Source: Arsenicicoccus dermatophilus (lineage in GTDB: Bacteria > Actinomycetota > Actinomycetes > Actinomycetales > Dermatophilaceae). From it: DNA of 64,000 bases. The stretch covers positions 620,001 through 684,000 of the forward strand of contig NZ_JAKZHU010000001.1 in assembly GCF_022568795.1 (NCBI RefSeq), written 5' to 3'. Positions 47,472 through 56,270 of the stretch are shown piece after piece; the first letter of the stretch is position 1; the number at the start of each line of letters is the position of its first letter. The notes beneath the pieces were generated by a model. The model ran no database searches. It worked only from the letters and a program-made list of their open reading frames with translations, and was not told the DNA's origin. Position numbers and translations under genes: made by a program.

Positions 47472-48479
47472 ATGGCCACCCTCAAGCCCGACACCACCCT
47501 GTTCGCCGCCGTGGACCTCGCCCGGCAGGCCGCCGAGTCCATCGCCGAGCCCGGCATGGTCGGCGAGCACGTCGGCGTGGTCATGGACGCCGAGCGTCTG
47601 GCCACCCACCGGTTCGCCTGCCTGGCCCCGGGCTATCCCGACTGGCTCTGGTCGATCACCGTCACCCGGGTGTCCCGCTCGCGCACGGTGACCGTCTCCG
47701 AGACCCACCTGCTGCCCGGCGAGACCTCGATCGTGGCGCCGGCGTGGCTGCCCTACGATCAGCGCATCGCCCCCGGCGACCTCGGGCCCGGCGACGTCAG
47801 CCCCTACCGCGAGGAGGACCCCAACCTCGAGCCCGGCTTCGAGGCCACGGGCGAGGAGGACGTGGACCAGATGGCCGAGTGGGAGCTCGGCCTGGGTCGC
47901 AGGCGGGTGCTCTCGGCCGAGGGCCGTGAGGTGGCGGCCCAGCGCTGGTACGACGGGGACAACGGCCCCACCTCCGACGTCGCCCGACAGGCGCCGGCGC
48001 GGTGCGAGACGTGCGGCTACTTCGTGCCCATGGCGGGTGCGCTGCGACGCTCCTTCGGGGTGTGCGCCAACGAGTGGTCGCCCTCGGACGGGCGGGTGGT
48101 CTCGCTCGACCACGGCTGCGGCGCCCACAGCGAGTGCGACCTGGAGCGCTCGCGGCCTCGCCCGCTCGATCCGCCGGTCGTGGACGACCTCGCCGTCGAC
48201 CTGGAGGTGGTCGAGCCGACCGCCGAGGCGGTCGTGGAGCAGGCCGCCGAGCCCCAGGCCGCGGCCGAGACCGTCGCGGTCGTCGAGGCCGTCGAGGCGG
48301 TTCCGGCGAGCGAGCCGGTCGTTCTCGTGGCCGAGACCGAGGCGTCCCCGGTCCAGGCGACCGACGAGGCTGCGGCCACCCAGCCCGAGACTCCCGCCGT
48401 CGAGACTCCCGCACGGCGGGGTCGCCGGGGGGCGCGGCGTGCGGCCGGCGCGCCGGCGGGGCCGCCGCGCACCCGCTGA
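47472..48479 (+). CDS. DUF3027 domain protein
   Basis: 335 residues. The conserved domain covers about 1-235: ITVTRVSRSRTVTVSETHLL, QRIAPGDLGPGD and EDPNLEPGFEAT, and a cysteine-rich part (CETCGYFVPMAGALRRSFGV, CANEWSPSDGRVVSLDHGC) that may bind zinc. The C-terminal 100 residues are an acidic Ala/Val/Glu-rich tail ending in Arg. Function is unknown; the family is actinobacterial and regularly found beside the long cold-shock gene, which supports a shared role. Confidence 0.9.
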   Translation: MATLKPDTTLFAAVDLARQAAESIAEPGMVGEHVGVVMDAERLATHRFACLAPGYPDWLWSITVTRVSRSRTVTVSETHLLPGETSIVAPAWLPYDQRIAPGDLGPGDVSPYREEDPNLEPGFEATGEEDVDQMAEWELGLGRRRVLSAEGREVAAQRWYDGDNGPTSDVARQAPARCETCGYFVPMAGALRRSFGVCANEWSPSDGRVVSLDHGCGAHSECDLERSRPRPLDPPVVDDLAVDLEVVEPTAEAVVEQAAEPQAAAETVAVVEAVEAVPASEPVVLVAETEASPVQATDEAAATQPETPAVETPARRGRRGARRAAGAPAGPPRTR

Positions 48480-48501
48480 CCCGGCCTGCCGCTCTCCGGA
48501 T

Positions 48502-48534
48502 CGAGCCCGTCACCCCACCGTGGTGGCGGGCTCG
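48502..48534. terminator. Bidirectional hairpin terminator
   Basis: 13-bp stem with one G-T pair (CGAGCCCGTCACC/GGTGGCGGGCTCG) between the convergent DUF3027 and DUF2530 genes. Confidence 0.75.
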
Positions 48535-48548
48535 TCCGTCGCGTGCCG

Positions 48549-48788
48549 TCAGGCCCCGCGCGAGCGGGCGCGCCCGCTGCGGACGTACCAGTAGCCCACG
48601 ACCCCGATCGCCAGCCCGGCCACGCAGACGTAGGGCCACCAGGACCGGCCCTGGGCGTGGAAGCCGGGGACCAGCAGGATGACGACGAGGGCGACCGCCC
48701 ACAGCCACAGGCCGAGCACCACCACCCGGTCGGTGCGCACCCGCACGACGGGCAGCGTCGTGGCGTCGATGCTCGGGCGGCGGGCCAT
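48549..48788 (-). CDS. DUF2530 small membrane protein
   Basis: 79 residues with two membrane helices (VVVLGLWLWAVALVVILLV and YVCVAGLAIGVVGYWYV) and a basic C-terminus, matching DUF2530. It is divergently transcribed from the NCS2 purine permease gene, a pairing seen in other actinobacteria, which suggests a link with that transporter. The ATG is six bases after TAGGCT (leaderless-type). Function unknown. Confidence 0.88.
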   Translation of the reverse strand: MARRPSIDATTLPVVRVRTDRVVVLGLWLWAVALVVILLVPGFHAQGRSWWPYVCVAGLAIGVVGYWYVRSGRARSRGA

Positions 48789-48859
48789 GCGCCCAGCCTA
48801 GGTGGGGGCTCGGTGGACGACTACCTGGGAGCCAGCCGAGAAGTCGGTAGATTTCTCCC

Positions 48860-50356
48860 ATGAAGCAGGCCCCCGCACGCCCGGCCGGCAGCACGCCCGC
48901 CGGCCGCTCCACCCTCGACCGCTACTTCCGCATCGCCGAGCGCGGCTCCACCGTCGGTCAGGAGGTCCGCGGCGGCATCGTCACCTTCTTCACGATGGCC
49001 TACATCGTGGTCCTCAACCCGCTGATCATCGGCACCGCCAAGGACTCCACCGGGGCCTTCATCGGCGGCGGGGGACACCCCAACCTCGCGATGGTCGCGA
49101 GCTGCACCGCGCTGATCGCCGGCCTGATGACGATCCTGATGGGTGTCGTGGCCAACTACCCGCTGGCGCTGGCGACCGGCCTGGGCCTCAACGCCTTCCT
49201 GGCCTTCGGCGTGGCCACGCTGCCGCAGATGACCTGGGCCGACGCGATGGGCCTGATCGTGCTGGAGGGCATCATCATCCTGCTCCTGGTGCTCACGGGC
49301 TTCCGCCGGGCCGTCTTCCACGCGATCCCCGCGCAGCTCAAGACCGCCATCTCGGTCGGGATCGGCCTGTTCATCACCATCATCGGCCTGGTCGACGCGG
49401 GCTTCGTCCGCAAGCCGACCGGCCCCACCCCGGTGGAGCTCGGCATCGGCGGCTTCCTCAACGGGTGGCCGCTGCTCGTCTTCGTCGTCGGCCTGTTCCT
49501 CACCATCGGGCTGATGGTCAACCACGTGAAGGGCGCGATCCTCTACGGCATCACCGGGGCGACCGTGCTCGCGATCGTCCTGGAGGCGGTCCTGCACATC
49601 GGCTCGCAGACCGGACCGGGCGGCAAGGTCGTCAACCCCACCGGTTGGGGGCTCAACGTCCCGCGCCTGCCCAGCAATCCCTTCGCGGTCCCGCACTTCG
49701 ACCTGCTGGGTGACTTCTCCCTGCTCGGCTCGTTCCCCAAGCTCGGGGTCGTGTCCGCGGCGCTGCTGGTCTTCACCCTGCTGCTCGCCGACTTCTTCGA
49801 CACCATGGGCACCATGGTCGCCATCGGCGGTGAGGCGGGCCTGCTCGACGAGGAGGGCGACCCGCCCGGCTCCCAGCGCATCCTGATCGTGGACTCGGTC
49901 GCCGCCATCGCGGGCGGCCTGGGCTCGGTCAGCTCCAACACGTCCTACATCGAGTCCGCCGCCGGCGTCGGCGAGGGGGCCCGCACCGGCCTGGCCTCGG
50001 TGGTCACCGGCGTGCTCTTCCTGGCCGCGACCTTCCTGTCGCCGCTGGTGTCGGTGGTGCCCTACGAGGCGGCCACCCCGGCCCTGGTCGTCGTGGGCTT
50101 CCTGATGATGCAGCAGGTGACCGGGATCGACTGGGAGGACATGGAGATCGCCATCCCGGCCTTCCTCACCATCGTCCTCATGCCCTTCACCTACTCCATC
50201 AGCGTCGGCATCGGCGCGGGCTTCGTGTCCTACGTCGTCGTCAAGCTCGCCCGCGGCAAGGCCCGCGAGATCCACCCGCTGCTGTGGCTCGTCGGGCTGC
50301 TCTTCGTCGTCTACTTCTGCATCACCCCGGTCAAGACCGCCCTCGGCGTCGCCTGA
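48860..50356 (+). CDS. NCS2 family (AzgA/PbuG type) purine permease
   Basis: 498 residues, about 12-14 membrane helices. Family blocks: [40 protein letters not shown] (substrate region), [17 protein letters not shown], and [19 protein letters not shown]. These are diagnostic of hypoxanthine/guanine/adenine:proton symporters. The ATG at 48860 is six bases after TAGATT (leaderless-type). deoC follows downstream, so nucleobase uptake and deoxyribose catabolism genes are neighbours, although a hairpin separates them. Confidence 0.94.
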   Translation: MKQAPARPAGSTPAGRSTLDRYFRIAERGSTVGQEVRGGIVTFFTMAYIVVLNPLIIGTAKDSTGAFIGGGGHPNLAMVASCTALIAGLMTILMGVVANYPLALATGLGLNAFLAFGVATLPQMTWADAMGLIVLEGIIILLLVLTGFRRAVFHAIPAQLKTAISVGIGLFITIIGLVDAGFVRKPTGPTPVELGIGGFLNGWPLLVFVVGLFLTIGLMVNHVKGAILYGITGATVLAIVLEAVLHIGSQTGPGGKVVNPTGWGLNVPRLPSNPFAVPHFDLLGDFSLLGSFPKLGVVSAALLVFTLLLADFFDTMGTMVAIGGEAGLLDEEGDPPGSQRILIVDSVAAIAGGLGSVSSNTSYIESAAGVGEGARTGLASVVTGVLFLAATFLSPLVSVVPYEAATPALVVVGFLMMQQVTGIDWEDMEIAIPAFLTIVLMPFTYSISVGIGAGFVSYVVVKLARGKAREIHPLLWLVGLLFVVYFCITPVKTALGVA

Positions 50357-50370
50357 CCACCGGCGCACCG

Positions 50371-50411
50371 ACCGCCCGTCTGCGCGCGCCCGGTGCGCGC
50401 AGCCGGGCGGT
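50371..50411 (+). terminator. Hairpin terminator after the purine permease gene
   Basis: A 17-bp stem with one mismatch starts 15 bases past the permease stop and ends 43 bases before deoC. Confidence 0.75.
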
Positions 50412-50453
50412 TCGGCGTACGACCGCTGCTGCCCGCTCGTTAGGGTGAGTCGT

Positions 50454-51116
50454 ATGACGGAGCTGACTCGCGACCAGGTCGCGCAGATGGTCGACCACAC
50501 CCTGCTCAAGCCGGAGGCGACGCCCGCCGACGTGCAGGCCCTGATCGCCGACGCCGAGCGGCTGGGCGCCTGGTCGGTGTGCGTGTCACCGTCGATGCTG
50601 CCCATCGAGACCTCGGTCAAGGTGGCCGTCGTGTGCGGCTTCCCGAGCGGCAAGCACACCTCCGCGGTCAAGGCCGCCGAGGCCGCCGAGTCGGTGCGCC
50701 TCGGGGCCGACGAGATCGACATGGTCATCGACGTGGGCGCGGCCGTCGCGGACGACGTCGACGCGATCGAGGCCGACGTCGCGGCGGTCCGGGCCGCCTG
50801 CGAGGGCGCGGTGCTCAAGGTGATCATCGAGTCCGCCGCCCTCACCGACGAGCAGGTCGTCGGGGCCTGCCAGGCCGCCGAGGCCGCGGGCGCCGACTTC
50901 GTCAAGACCTCCACGGGCTTCCACCCCAGCGGCGGAGCCACCGCCCACGCGGTCCGGCTGATGCGCGAGACCGTGGGAGATCGCCTGGGGGTCAAGGCCT
51001 CCGGCGGGATCCGCACCGCCGAGGCCGCGCGCGAGATGATCGAGGCGGGGGCGACGCGCCTGGGGCTGTCCGGAACCGAGGCCGTCCTCGACGGGTGGAC
51101 CGAGCAGGCCGGGTAG
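50454..51116 (+). CDS. deoC: Deoxyribose-phosphate aldolase
   Basis: 220 residues, class I aldolase TIM-barrel. [19 protein letters not shown] at the N-terminus, [38 protein letters not shown] (proton-relay Lys) and [20 protein letters not shown] (Schiff-base Lys), then [13 protein letters not shown]. It splits deoxyribose-5-phosphate to acetaldehyde and glyceraldehyde-3-phosphate. The ATG at 50454 is chosen since it is seven bases after TAGGGT (leaderless-type); a GTG three codons earlier overlaps that box. Confidence 0.95.
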   Translation: MTELTRDQVAQMVDHTLLKPEATPADVQALIADAERLGAWSVCVSPSMLPIETSVKVAVVCGFPSGKHTSAVKAAEAAESVRLGADEIDMVIDVGAAVADDVDAIEADVAAVRAACEGAVLKVIIESAALTDEQVVGACQAAEAAGADFVKTSTGFHPSGGATAHAVRLMRETVGDRLGVKASGGIRTAEAAREMIEAGATRLGLSGTEAVLDGWTEQAG

Positions 51117-51224
51117 CCCGACGCCGCAGGCACCGGCAGGGGGAGGGGATGCGGCGCTGCCTGGCGTCGTGGTCCTGCTCGCCGTCGTGCCGGGACCACG
51201 ATCATCTGGGTGGGGCTGCCGGTC

Positions 51225-51507
51225 CTGGTCGCCGGTACGGCGCGACCGGCGGTCCTGCGCCCAGGAGCTGCTGTCGTCGGGCACCGGCGGGGTGGACCAC
51301 CTGCCCAAGGACCGGGTGAGCGACGTCGACGGCTTCCTCGACGTGCTGGAGCAGGAGCGCGCAGGGAGACGGTCGTCGACGCGCCAGGATGCGCCGCTCC
51401 TCGCGCGGCCGCCGCGGCCGGGGGCGGTGGCATCGCTGCCGCCGCACCGGCGGGAGGTGCTGGGGCTCATGGCCGACGGCGGCACCGACGGGTCAGGGCG
51501 GGGCTGA
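51225..51507 (+). pseudogene. Decayed LuxR/NarL-family response regulator fragment
   Basis: One frame still reads CAQELLSSGTGGVDHLPKDR, then VSDVDGFLDVLEQ, which is the receiver C-terminus of NarL-type regulators (typically ELLSSGTGGVGYLLKDRV). After a short out-of-frame piece (ETVVDA is in another frame), LLARPPRPG and PPHRREVLGLMADGG resemble the start of a LuxR helix-turn-helix (TPREREVLALMAEGRS), which is then cut off. No intact start, phospho-Asp region or HTH remains. Confidence 0.55.
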
Positions 51508-51556
51508 CCCGGCCGACCTGCCGGCCAGTCGACGGACCGGGCGTGGTCGACCCAGA

Positions 51557-51589
51557 TCGTTAGCCAAGGTAATGAGGTAGGCTAACGAT
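51557..51589 (+). promoter_or_regulatory. Perfect inverted-repeat operator before marR-MFS
   Basis: ATCGTTAGCC-N13-GGCTAACGAT is a perfect 10-bp inverted repeat ending two bases before the MarR start. TAGGCT (51578-51583) inside it can be the -10 box with an eight-base gap to the ATG. This is what an autoregulated MarR-type operator looks like. Confidence 0.65.
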
Positions 51590-51591
51590 CG

Positions 51592-52008
51592 ATGACTCGA
51601 GACCTCTGCCACCTCGCCAACGACCTCCGACTCGCCTGCCAGCGGATCAGCCGCCGTGTCCGCTTCGAGGGCACCGAGGAGATCGCGCCGCACCAGGCGA
51701 GCGTGCTCTTCCGCCTCGACCAGCCCCGCACCCCAGGCGATCTCGCCGACACCGAGCGGGTGAGCGCGCCGAGCATGACCCGCACCATCGGGGGCCTGGT
51801 CGACCTGGGGCTGGTGGAGCGGACGCCTCACCCGACCGACGGGCGGCAGGTGCTGGTCAGCCGCACGGCCGCGGGCGAGGAGCTCGTCATACGCACCCGC
51901 GCGCAGCGCGACTCGTGGATGCTCGCCCGGATCGAGGCGCTGCCCCCCGAGGACCTGGCGACGCTGCGCCGCGCGACCGACATCCTGCTGGAGGTGTCCG
52001 GCCGATGA
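51592..52008 (+). CDS. MarR family transcriptional regulator
   Basis: 138 residues with a winged helix-turn-helix: LFRLDQPRTPGDLADTERVS, APSMTRTIGGLVDLGLVERT and the wing PHPTDGRQVLVSRT. N- and C-terminal helices form the dimer interface. It overlaps the MFS transporter gene by four bases (ATGA), so it most probably represses itself and the transporter through the inverted repeat just upstream. The ligand is unknown, likely a toxic compound exported by the pump. Confidence 0.93.
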   Translation: MTRDLCHLANDLRLACQRISRRVRFEGTEEIAPHQASVLFRLDQPRTPGDLADTERVSAPSMTRTIGGLVDLGLVERTPHPTDGRQVLVSRTAAGEELVIRTRAQRDSWMLARIEALPPEDLATLRRATDILLEVSGR

Positions 52009-53294
52009 GCACGACCTTCGCCTCGCTGCGCGTGCCCAACTACCGCACCTTCTTCCTCGGCGGGCTCGTCTCCAACATCGGGACCTGGATGGGACGGGTG
52101 GCCCAGGACTGGCTGGTCCTGACCGAGCTGACCGACCACTCGGCGGCCGCGCTCGGCGTCGTCACCGGGCTGCAGTTCGCCCCCGTGGTGCTCCTCGCGC
52201 CCTGGGCCGGGGCGATCGCCGACCGCTTCCCCAAGCGCCGGATCCTGCTCCTCACCCAGACCGCCATCGGCATCACCACGATCCTCACGTGGCTGCTCGT
52301 CGTCACCGGCACCGCGCAGCTGTGGATGATCTACGTCCTCGCCGCCGCCCAGGGCTGCGCCGCGGCCGTGGACAACCCCACCCGCCAGGCCTTCGCCTCC
52401 GAGCTGGTCGGCCCCGAGCTGCTGGGCAACGCCGTCGGCCTGAACTCCGCGTCCTTCAACGCCGCTCGCCTGGTGGGGCCCGCCGTCGCCGGGGTCACCA
52501 TCGCGGCCTGGGGCACCGGCCCGGCGCTGCTGGTCAACGCCCTGTCCTTCGTCGCCGTCATCACCAGCCTGCTGCTGCTGCGAGAGTCCGAGCTTCGGCC
52601 CGCGCCGCTGCGCCGAGGGGGCGGGGCGATCCGGGAGGGCGTCGCCTACGTCCGCGGGCGACCCGACATCCAGCTGCTGATGTTCGTGGTCTTCATGCTC
52701 GGGACCTTCGGGATGAACTTCCAGCTCACCATGGCGCTGATGGCCACCACGGTCTTCGGCCGGGGCGCGGGGGAGTACGGCATGCTCGGCTCGATCATGG
52801 CGATCGGCTCGCTGTCGGCCGCCCTGCTGTCGGCCCGCCGGGCCCGGCCCCGGCTGCGGGTGCTGCTGACCGCCCTCGCGGGTTTCACCGTCGCCAGCGC
52901 GGCGGCCGCCCTGGCGCCGAGCTACTGGTTCTTCGCCGCCTGCCTGGTGCCCTGCGGGCTGACGGCGCTCACGGTGATGACCACCGCCAACGCCTCGGTC
53001 CAGCTCGGGACCGAGCCGGAGATGCGCGGCCGGGTGATGTCGCTCTACATGGCGATCTTCCTCGGCGGCACCCCGCTCGGGGCCCCGCTCGTCGGATGGA
53101 TCGGGGACACCTTCGGTGCGCGGTGGACCATCGGTGTCGGCGCCATCGCCACCGGGATCGCCGTCCTGGCGGCCGTGGGCTACATCATGGTGTCCGACGG
53201 GGTGCGCTTCCGATGGCGCACCGGCAGCGGTGGCTTCGTCGTCGTCAACCCGTCCGCCCCTGACCCCGATCCTGCCGAGGTGCTGGCCCGATGA
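52005..53294 (+). CDS. MFS efflux transporter (EntS/enterobactin-exporter-like family)
   Basis: 429 residues, 12 predicted TM helices. It starts FASLRVPNYRTFFLGGLVSN and carries the MFS loop motif GAIADRFPKRRILL, DNPTRQAFASELVGPELLGN after TM5, and EMRGRVMSLYMAIFLGGTPLG in the second half, features of the MFS_3/EntS-type drug or siderophore exporters. It is coupled to the MarR gene, which suggests inducible drug efflux. A 28-residue ORF overlaps its stop. Confidence 0.92.
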   Translation: MSTTFASLRVPNYRTFFLGGLVSNIGTWMGRVAQDWLVLTELTDHSAAALGVVTGLQFAPVVLLAPWAGAIADRFPKRRILLLTQTAIGITTILTWLLVVTGTAQLWMIYVLAAAQGCAAAVDNPTRQAFASELVGPELLGNAVGLNSASFNAARLVGPAVAGVTIAAWGTGPALLVNALSFVAVITSLLLLRESELRPAPLRRGGGAIREGVAYVRGRPDIQLLMFVVFMLGTFGMNFQLTMALMATTVFGRGAGEYGMLGSIMAIGSLSAALLSARRARPRLRVLLTALAGFTVASAAAALAPSYWFFAACLVPCGLTALTVMTTANASVQLGTEPEMRGRVMSLYMAIFLGGTPLGAPLVGWIGDTFGARWTIGVGAIATGIAVLAAVGYIMVSDGVRFRWRTGSGGFVVVNPSAPDPDPAEVLAR

Positions 53295-53377
53295 CCCCAC
53301 GTTTCCGTCGCACCGCGACCCTGCTCGTCCTGGCGCTGTGCCTGGCCCTGGCCGCCTACGGCACGCTCGTACGCTGA
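53291..53377 (+). CDS. Putative 28-residue single-TM peptide coupled to the MFS gene
   Basis: ATGA overlap with the MFS stop starts MTPRFRRTATLLVLALCLAL, ending AAYGTLVR. A basic N-terminus and one hydrophobic helix would make it a small type II membrane peptide. The four-base overlap repeats the marR-MFS arrangement. No homology is known to me, so it is a positional prediction. Confidence 0.45.
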   Translation: MTPRFRRTATLLVLALCLALAAYGTLVR

Positions 53378-53445
53378 CCTGACCCGGCTGGTGCGCTCGG
53401 CTGCGGCCGGTGCGCTGACCTGGCCCGGACGCCGCCCTGCCAGGA

Positions 53446-54576
53446 TCAGAGCCGGTCGACCACGAAGTCCACGGCGCTCGTGAGGATCTCGACGTCCCGC
53501 GGCTCCACCGCCGGGAAGGTCGCGATCCGCAGCTGGTTGCGCCCGAGCCTGCGGTAGGGCTCGGTGTCGACGATGCCGTTGGCCCGCAGCACCCGCGTCA
53601 CCGTGGCGGCGTCGATCTCGTCGGCGAGGTCGACGGCGCAGACCACCGGCGAGCGGGCTGCCGGGTCGGCCACGAAGGGCCGTGCCCAGTCCCGCGCCTC
53701 CGCCCAGGCGTAGACCGACGACGAGCTCTCGGCCGCGCGCCGGCAGGCCCAGTCCAGGCCGCCCTGCGCGTTGAGCCAGGACACCTGCTCCGCCGCCATG
53801 AGCAGGGTGGCCAGGGCCGGGGTGTTGTAGGTCTGGTCCTGGCGGCTGGCGGCGATCGCCGTGGCGAGGGACAGGGAGGCCGGGATCCACCGGCCCGTCG
53901 CCGCGATCTGCCCGGCGCGCTCGATCGCGGCGGGGGACAGCAGCGCCAGCCACAGCCCGCCGTCGGAGCCGAGGACCTTCTGCGGGGCGAAGTAGTAGGC
54001 GTCGCAGCAGGACACGTCCAGCGGAAGCGCGCCCGCGGCGGAGGTCGCGTCCACCAGGACGAGCTGGTCGGCCGAGCCGACGCGCGACACGGGCAGCATG
54101 ACCCCGGTCGAGGTCTCGTTGTGCGGCCAGGCGAAGCAGTCCACGTCGTCGGCCGCCACCGGCGCCGTGCGGGTGCCCGGGGCCGAGCGGCGCGCGTCCG
54201 GCTCGGCCAGGAACGGCGCGGCGGACGTCACCTCGGCGAACTTCGCCGAGAACTCACCCACCACGACGTGCTGGACCCGCTCGCGCACCAGCCCGAGCGC
54301 CGCCACGTCCCAGAAGGCCGTCGACCCGCCGTTGCCCAGCACCACCTCGTAGCCGTCCGGCAGCGCGAACAGCTCGGCCAGCCCCCGGCGCAGCTCGGCG
54401 ACGACCCGCAGGACCGGCTCCTGGCGGTGCGAGGTGCCCAGCACCGCCTGCGCGTCGGCCACGAGCCGCTGCACCTGCGCGGGGCGGACCCGGCTCGGCC
54501 CGGAGCCGAACCTGCCGTCGGCGGGCCGCAGCTCGTCGGGCAGGACGATCGGCGGGGTGGGGGCGTGGTCGGCCAT
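53446..54576 (-). CDS. serC: Phosphoserine aminotransferase
   Basis: 376 residues, PLP fold-type I, actinobacterial SerC form. ELRPADGRFGSGPSRVRPAQ, GTSHRQEPVLRVV, VVLGNGGSTAFWD, WPHNETSTGV and the PLP lysine in YYFAPQKVLGSDGGLWLA, then NQTYNTPALATL-like QDQTYNTPA. It makes 3-phosphoserine in serine synthesis and also serves the PLP pathway in many bacteria. Start 54576 (MADHAP) matches the mycobacterial protein start and length; an ATG three codons earlier is possible. Confidence 0.94.
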   Translation of the reverse strand: MADHAPTPPIVLPDELRPADGRFGSGPSRVRPAQVQRLVADAQAVLGTSHRQEPVLRVVAELRRGLAELFALPDGYEVVLGNGGSTAFWDVAALGLVRERVQHVVVGEFSAKFAEVTSAAPFLAEPDARRSAPGTRTAPVAADDVDCFAWPHNETSTGVMLPVSRVGSADQLVLVDATSAAGALPLDVSCCDAYYFAPQKVLGSDGGLWLALLSPAAIERAGQIAATGRWIPASLSLATAIAASRQDQTYNTPALATLLMAAEQVSWLNAQGGLDWACRRAAESSSSVYAWAEARDWARPFVADPAARSPVVCAVDLADEIDAATVTRVLRANGIVDTEPYRRLGRNQLRIATFPAVEPRDVEILTSAVDFVVDRL

Positions 54577-54675
54577 GCGCTCCATCGTCGCAGCGGTATG
54601 CCGTCGGCGACCGGGGCGCGCCGCGATGCGGACGCGGGCGGGGTCAGCCGCGCTGCACTGGACCCGCGGGCGGGG

Positions 54676-55764
54676 TCAGCCGCCCGACACCTGGGAGAGG
54701 TGACGGGGTGGCGGGCCGTCATACCGTGCCTGGGGTCTGATCATGCGTCGCTGGGCCATCTGCTCCAGGACGTGCGCGGACCAGCCGGCCGTCCGCCCGC
54801 AGACGAACATCGGGGTCACGATCTGGGCTGGCACCTCGGCGAGGTCCAGCAGCACGGCGGCCCAGAACTCCACGTTGGTGGCGATCGGCCGGTCCGGGCA
54901 GCGCTCCCGCAGCGCGGCGAGGGCCGCCGCCTCGAGCGCGCACGCGGCGTCGTAGCGCGGGGCGCCCAGCCGCTGGCACATCTGCTTGAGCACCACGGCT
55001 CGAGGGTCGGTGTCGCGGTAGACGCTGTGGCCGAAACCCATCAGCCGGCCGCGCCGGTCCAGGGCCGTCGCCACCACCTGCTCGACGGGTGCGCCCGCCG
55101 CGACGTCCTCCAGCAGCCACATGACCCGTCGCGGTGCGCCGCCGTGCAGCGGGCCGCTGATCGCGCCCACCGCTCCGGACAGGCAGGCGGCGGCGTCGGC
55201 GCCGGTGGAGGCGATGACCCGGGCGGTCAGGGCCGAGGGGTTGAAGCCGTGCTCGGCCACCGCGACCCAGTAGCCGTCGACGGCCTCGACGTGCCGGGGG
55301 TCCGGCTCGCCGCGCCACCGGATCATGAACCGCTCGGCCAGCGAGCCGCCCCGGTCGACCTCGCGCTGGGGGACGGCGGGCAGGTCCTCGCCCCGGGCGG
55401 ACTGGGCGATGAAGCTCATGGCGAGCACCGACGCGCGCGCCAGGTCGTCGCGCGCCTGGTCGCGGTCGATGTCGAGCAGCGGCCGGAAGCCCCAGACGGG
55501 TGCCAGCTGGGCCAGGGCGCTCTGCACGTCGACCCGCACGTCCCCGGTGCGGACCGGCAGGGGGAAGGGCTCGGCGGACGGCAGCCCGGGGGTCAGCGCG
55601 TCGTCGACGAGCAGGCCCCAGACCTGCTCGAAGGGGACTCGTCCGACGAGCTCGCGCACGTCGACGCCGCGATAGCGCAGCGTGCTGCCCTCCCGGTCCG
55701 CCTCGGCGATCGCCGTGGTGAGGACGGGCAGGGCCCCGGCGTCCGCCCAGGGGCGCTCACTCAC
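54676..55764 (-). CDS. citA: Citrate synthase 2 (CitA-like)
   Basis: 362 residues, short bacterial citrate synthase form. It begins with the LRYRGVDVRELVGRVPFEQV block, then VAEHGFNPSALTARVIAS (first catalytic His), SGPLHGGAPRRVMWLLED, RLMGFGHSVYRDTDPRAVVL (second His and substrate Arg) and TNVEFWAAVLL, where the catalytic Asp of related enzymes is replaced by Glu or shifted. Actinobacteria often have this paralogue next to serC and pdxH, as here. The ATG overlaps the end of the upstream gene by eight bases. Confidence 0.9.
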   Translation of the reverse strand: MSERPWADAGALPVLTTAIAEADREGSTLRYRGVDVRELVGRVPFEQVWGLLVDDALTPGLPSAEPFPLPVRTGDVRVDVQSALAQLAPVWGFRPLLDIDRDQARDDLARASVLAMSFIAQSARGEDLPAVPQREVDRGGSLAERFMIRWRGEPDPRHVEAVDGYWVAVAEHGFNPSALTARVIASTGADAAACLSGAVGAISGPLHGGAPRRVMWLLEDVAAGAPVEQVVATALDRRGRLMGFGHSVYRDTDPRAVVLKQMCQRLGAPRYDAACALEAAALAALRERCPDRPIATNVEFWAAVLLDLAEVPAQIVTPMFVCGRTAGWSAHVLEQMAQRRMIRPQARYDGPPPRHLSQVSGG

Positions 55765-56221
55765 CGGCGGGGCGGCGGGGCGTCACGCCCCGGGGGCGAG
55801 ACGTCATGCCCTTGAGGCGGGGGGTGAAGCGGGGGCGGGGCGTCGAGCGCACCCGCTTGTCCAGGTCGTAGCCCTGGATGAGGACCTCGAGCGACTTGGT
55901 GGTGGAGGGGTGGGAGGCGATCGGTCGGTCGCCGTTGAACACCACGAAGAGTCGCTGGTCGCCGTCGAAGACGGTCAGCACCGAGCCGTCGACGAGGTGG
56001 TGCGCGTGCTCCAGGGCACGGCGGCGCATGTTGGCCCGGCCCACCTCGCGCTCGGCCGCCTTGCGAGCCGGCTCCTTGCCCCTCTTGACGGCCTCGTAGA
56101 CGGTCGGGCCGTACTTCATGCCCAGGGCGACGAGCGCGCTCGCCAGGGCGCTGGTGTCCGTGCCCTTGCCGGGACCCGCGCCCGAGCTCTTGCCTGCGCC
56201 CGTGGGCTGTCCAGCAGTCAT
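55757..56221 (-). CDS. Conserved hypothetical protein upstream of citrate synthase
   Basis: 154 residues. A Gly/Ser/Lys-rich N-terminus is followed by a helix-rich basic part (MKYGPTVYEAVKRGKEPARK, GRANMRRRALEHAHHLVDGS) and a beta-like part (LTVFDGDQRLFVVFNGDRPI), then an Arg/Pro-rich tail. No named family recognised. AGGAAGG precedes the ATG, and its stop overlaps citA, so it is the first gene of a two-gene operon, divergent from pdxH with 49 bases between. Confidence 0.75.
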   Translation of the reverse strand: MTAGQPTGAGKSSGAGPGKGTDTSALASALVALGMKYGPTVYEAVKRGKEPARKAAEREVGRANMRRRALEHAHHLVDGSVLTVFDGDQRLFVVFNGDRPIASHPSTTKSLEVLIQGYDLDKRVRSTPRPRFTPRLKGMTSRPRGVTPRRPAGE

Positions 56222-56270
56222 GGTGCAACCTTCCTCGCGTCCGGTGTCGGGCTCAGCCTAGTCTCGGGGC

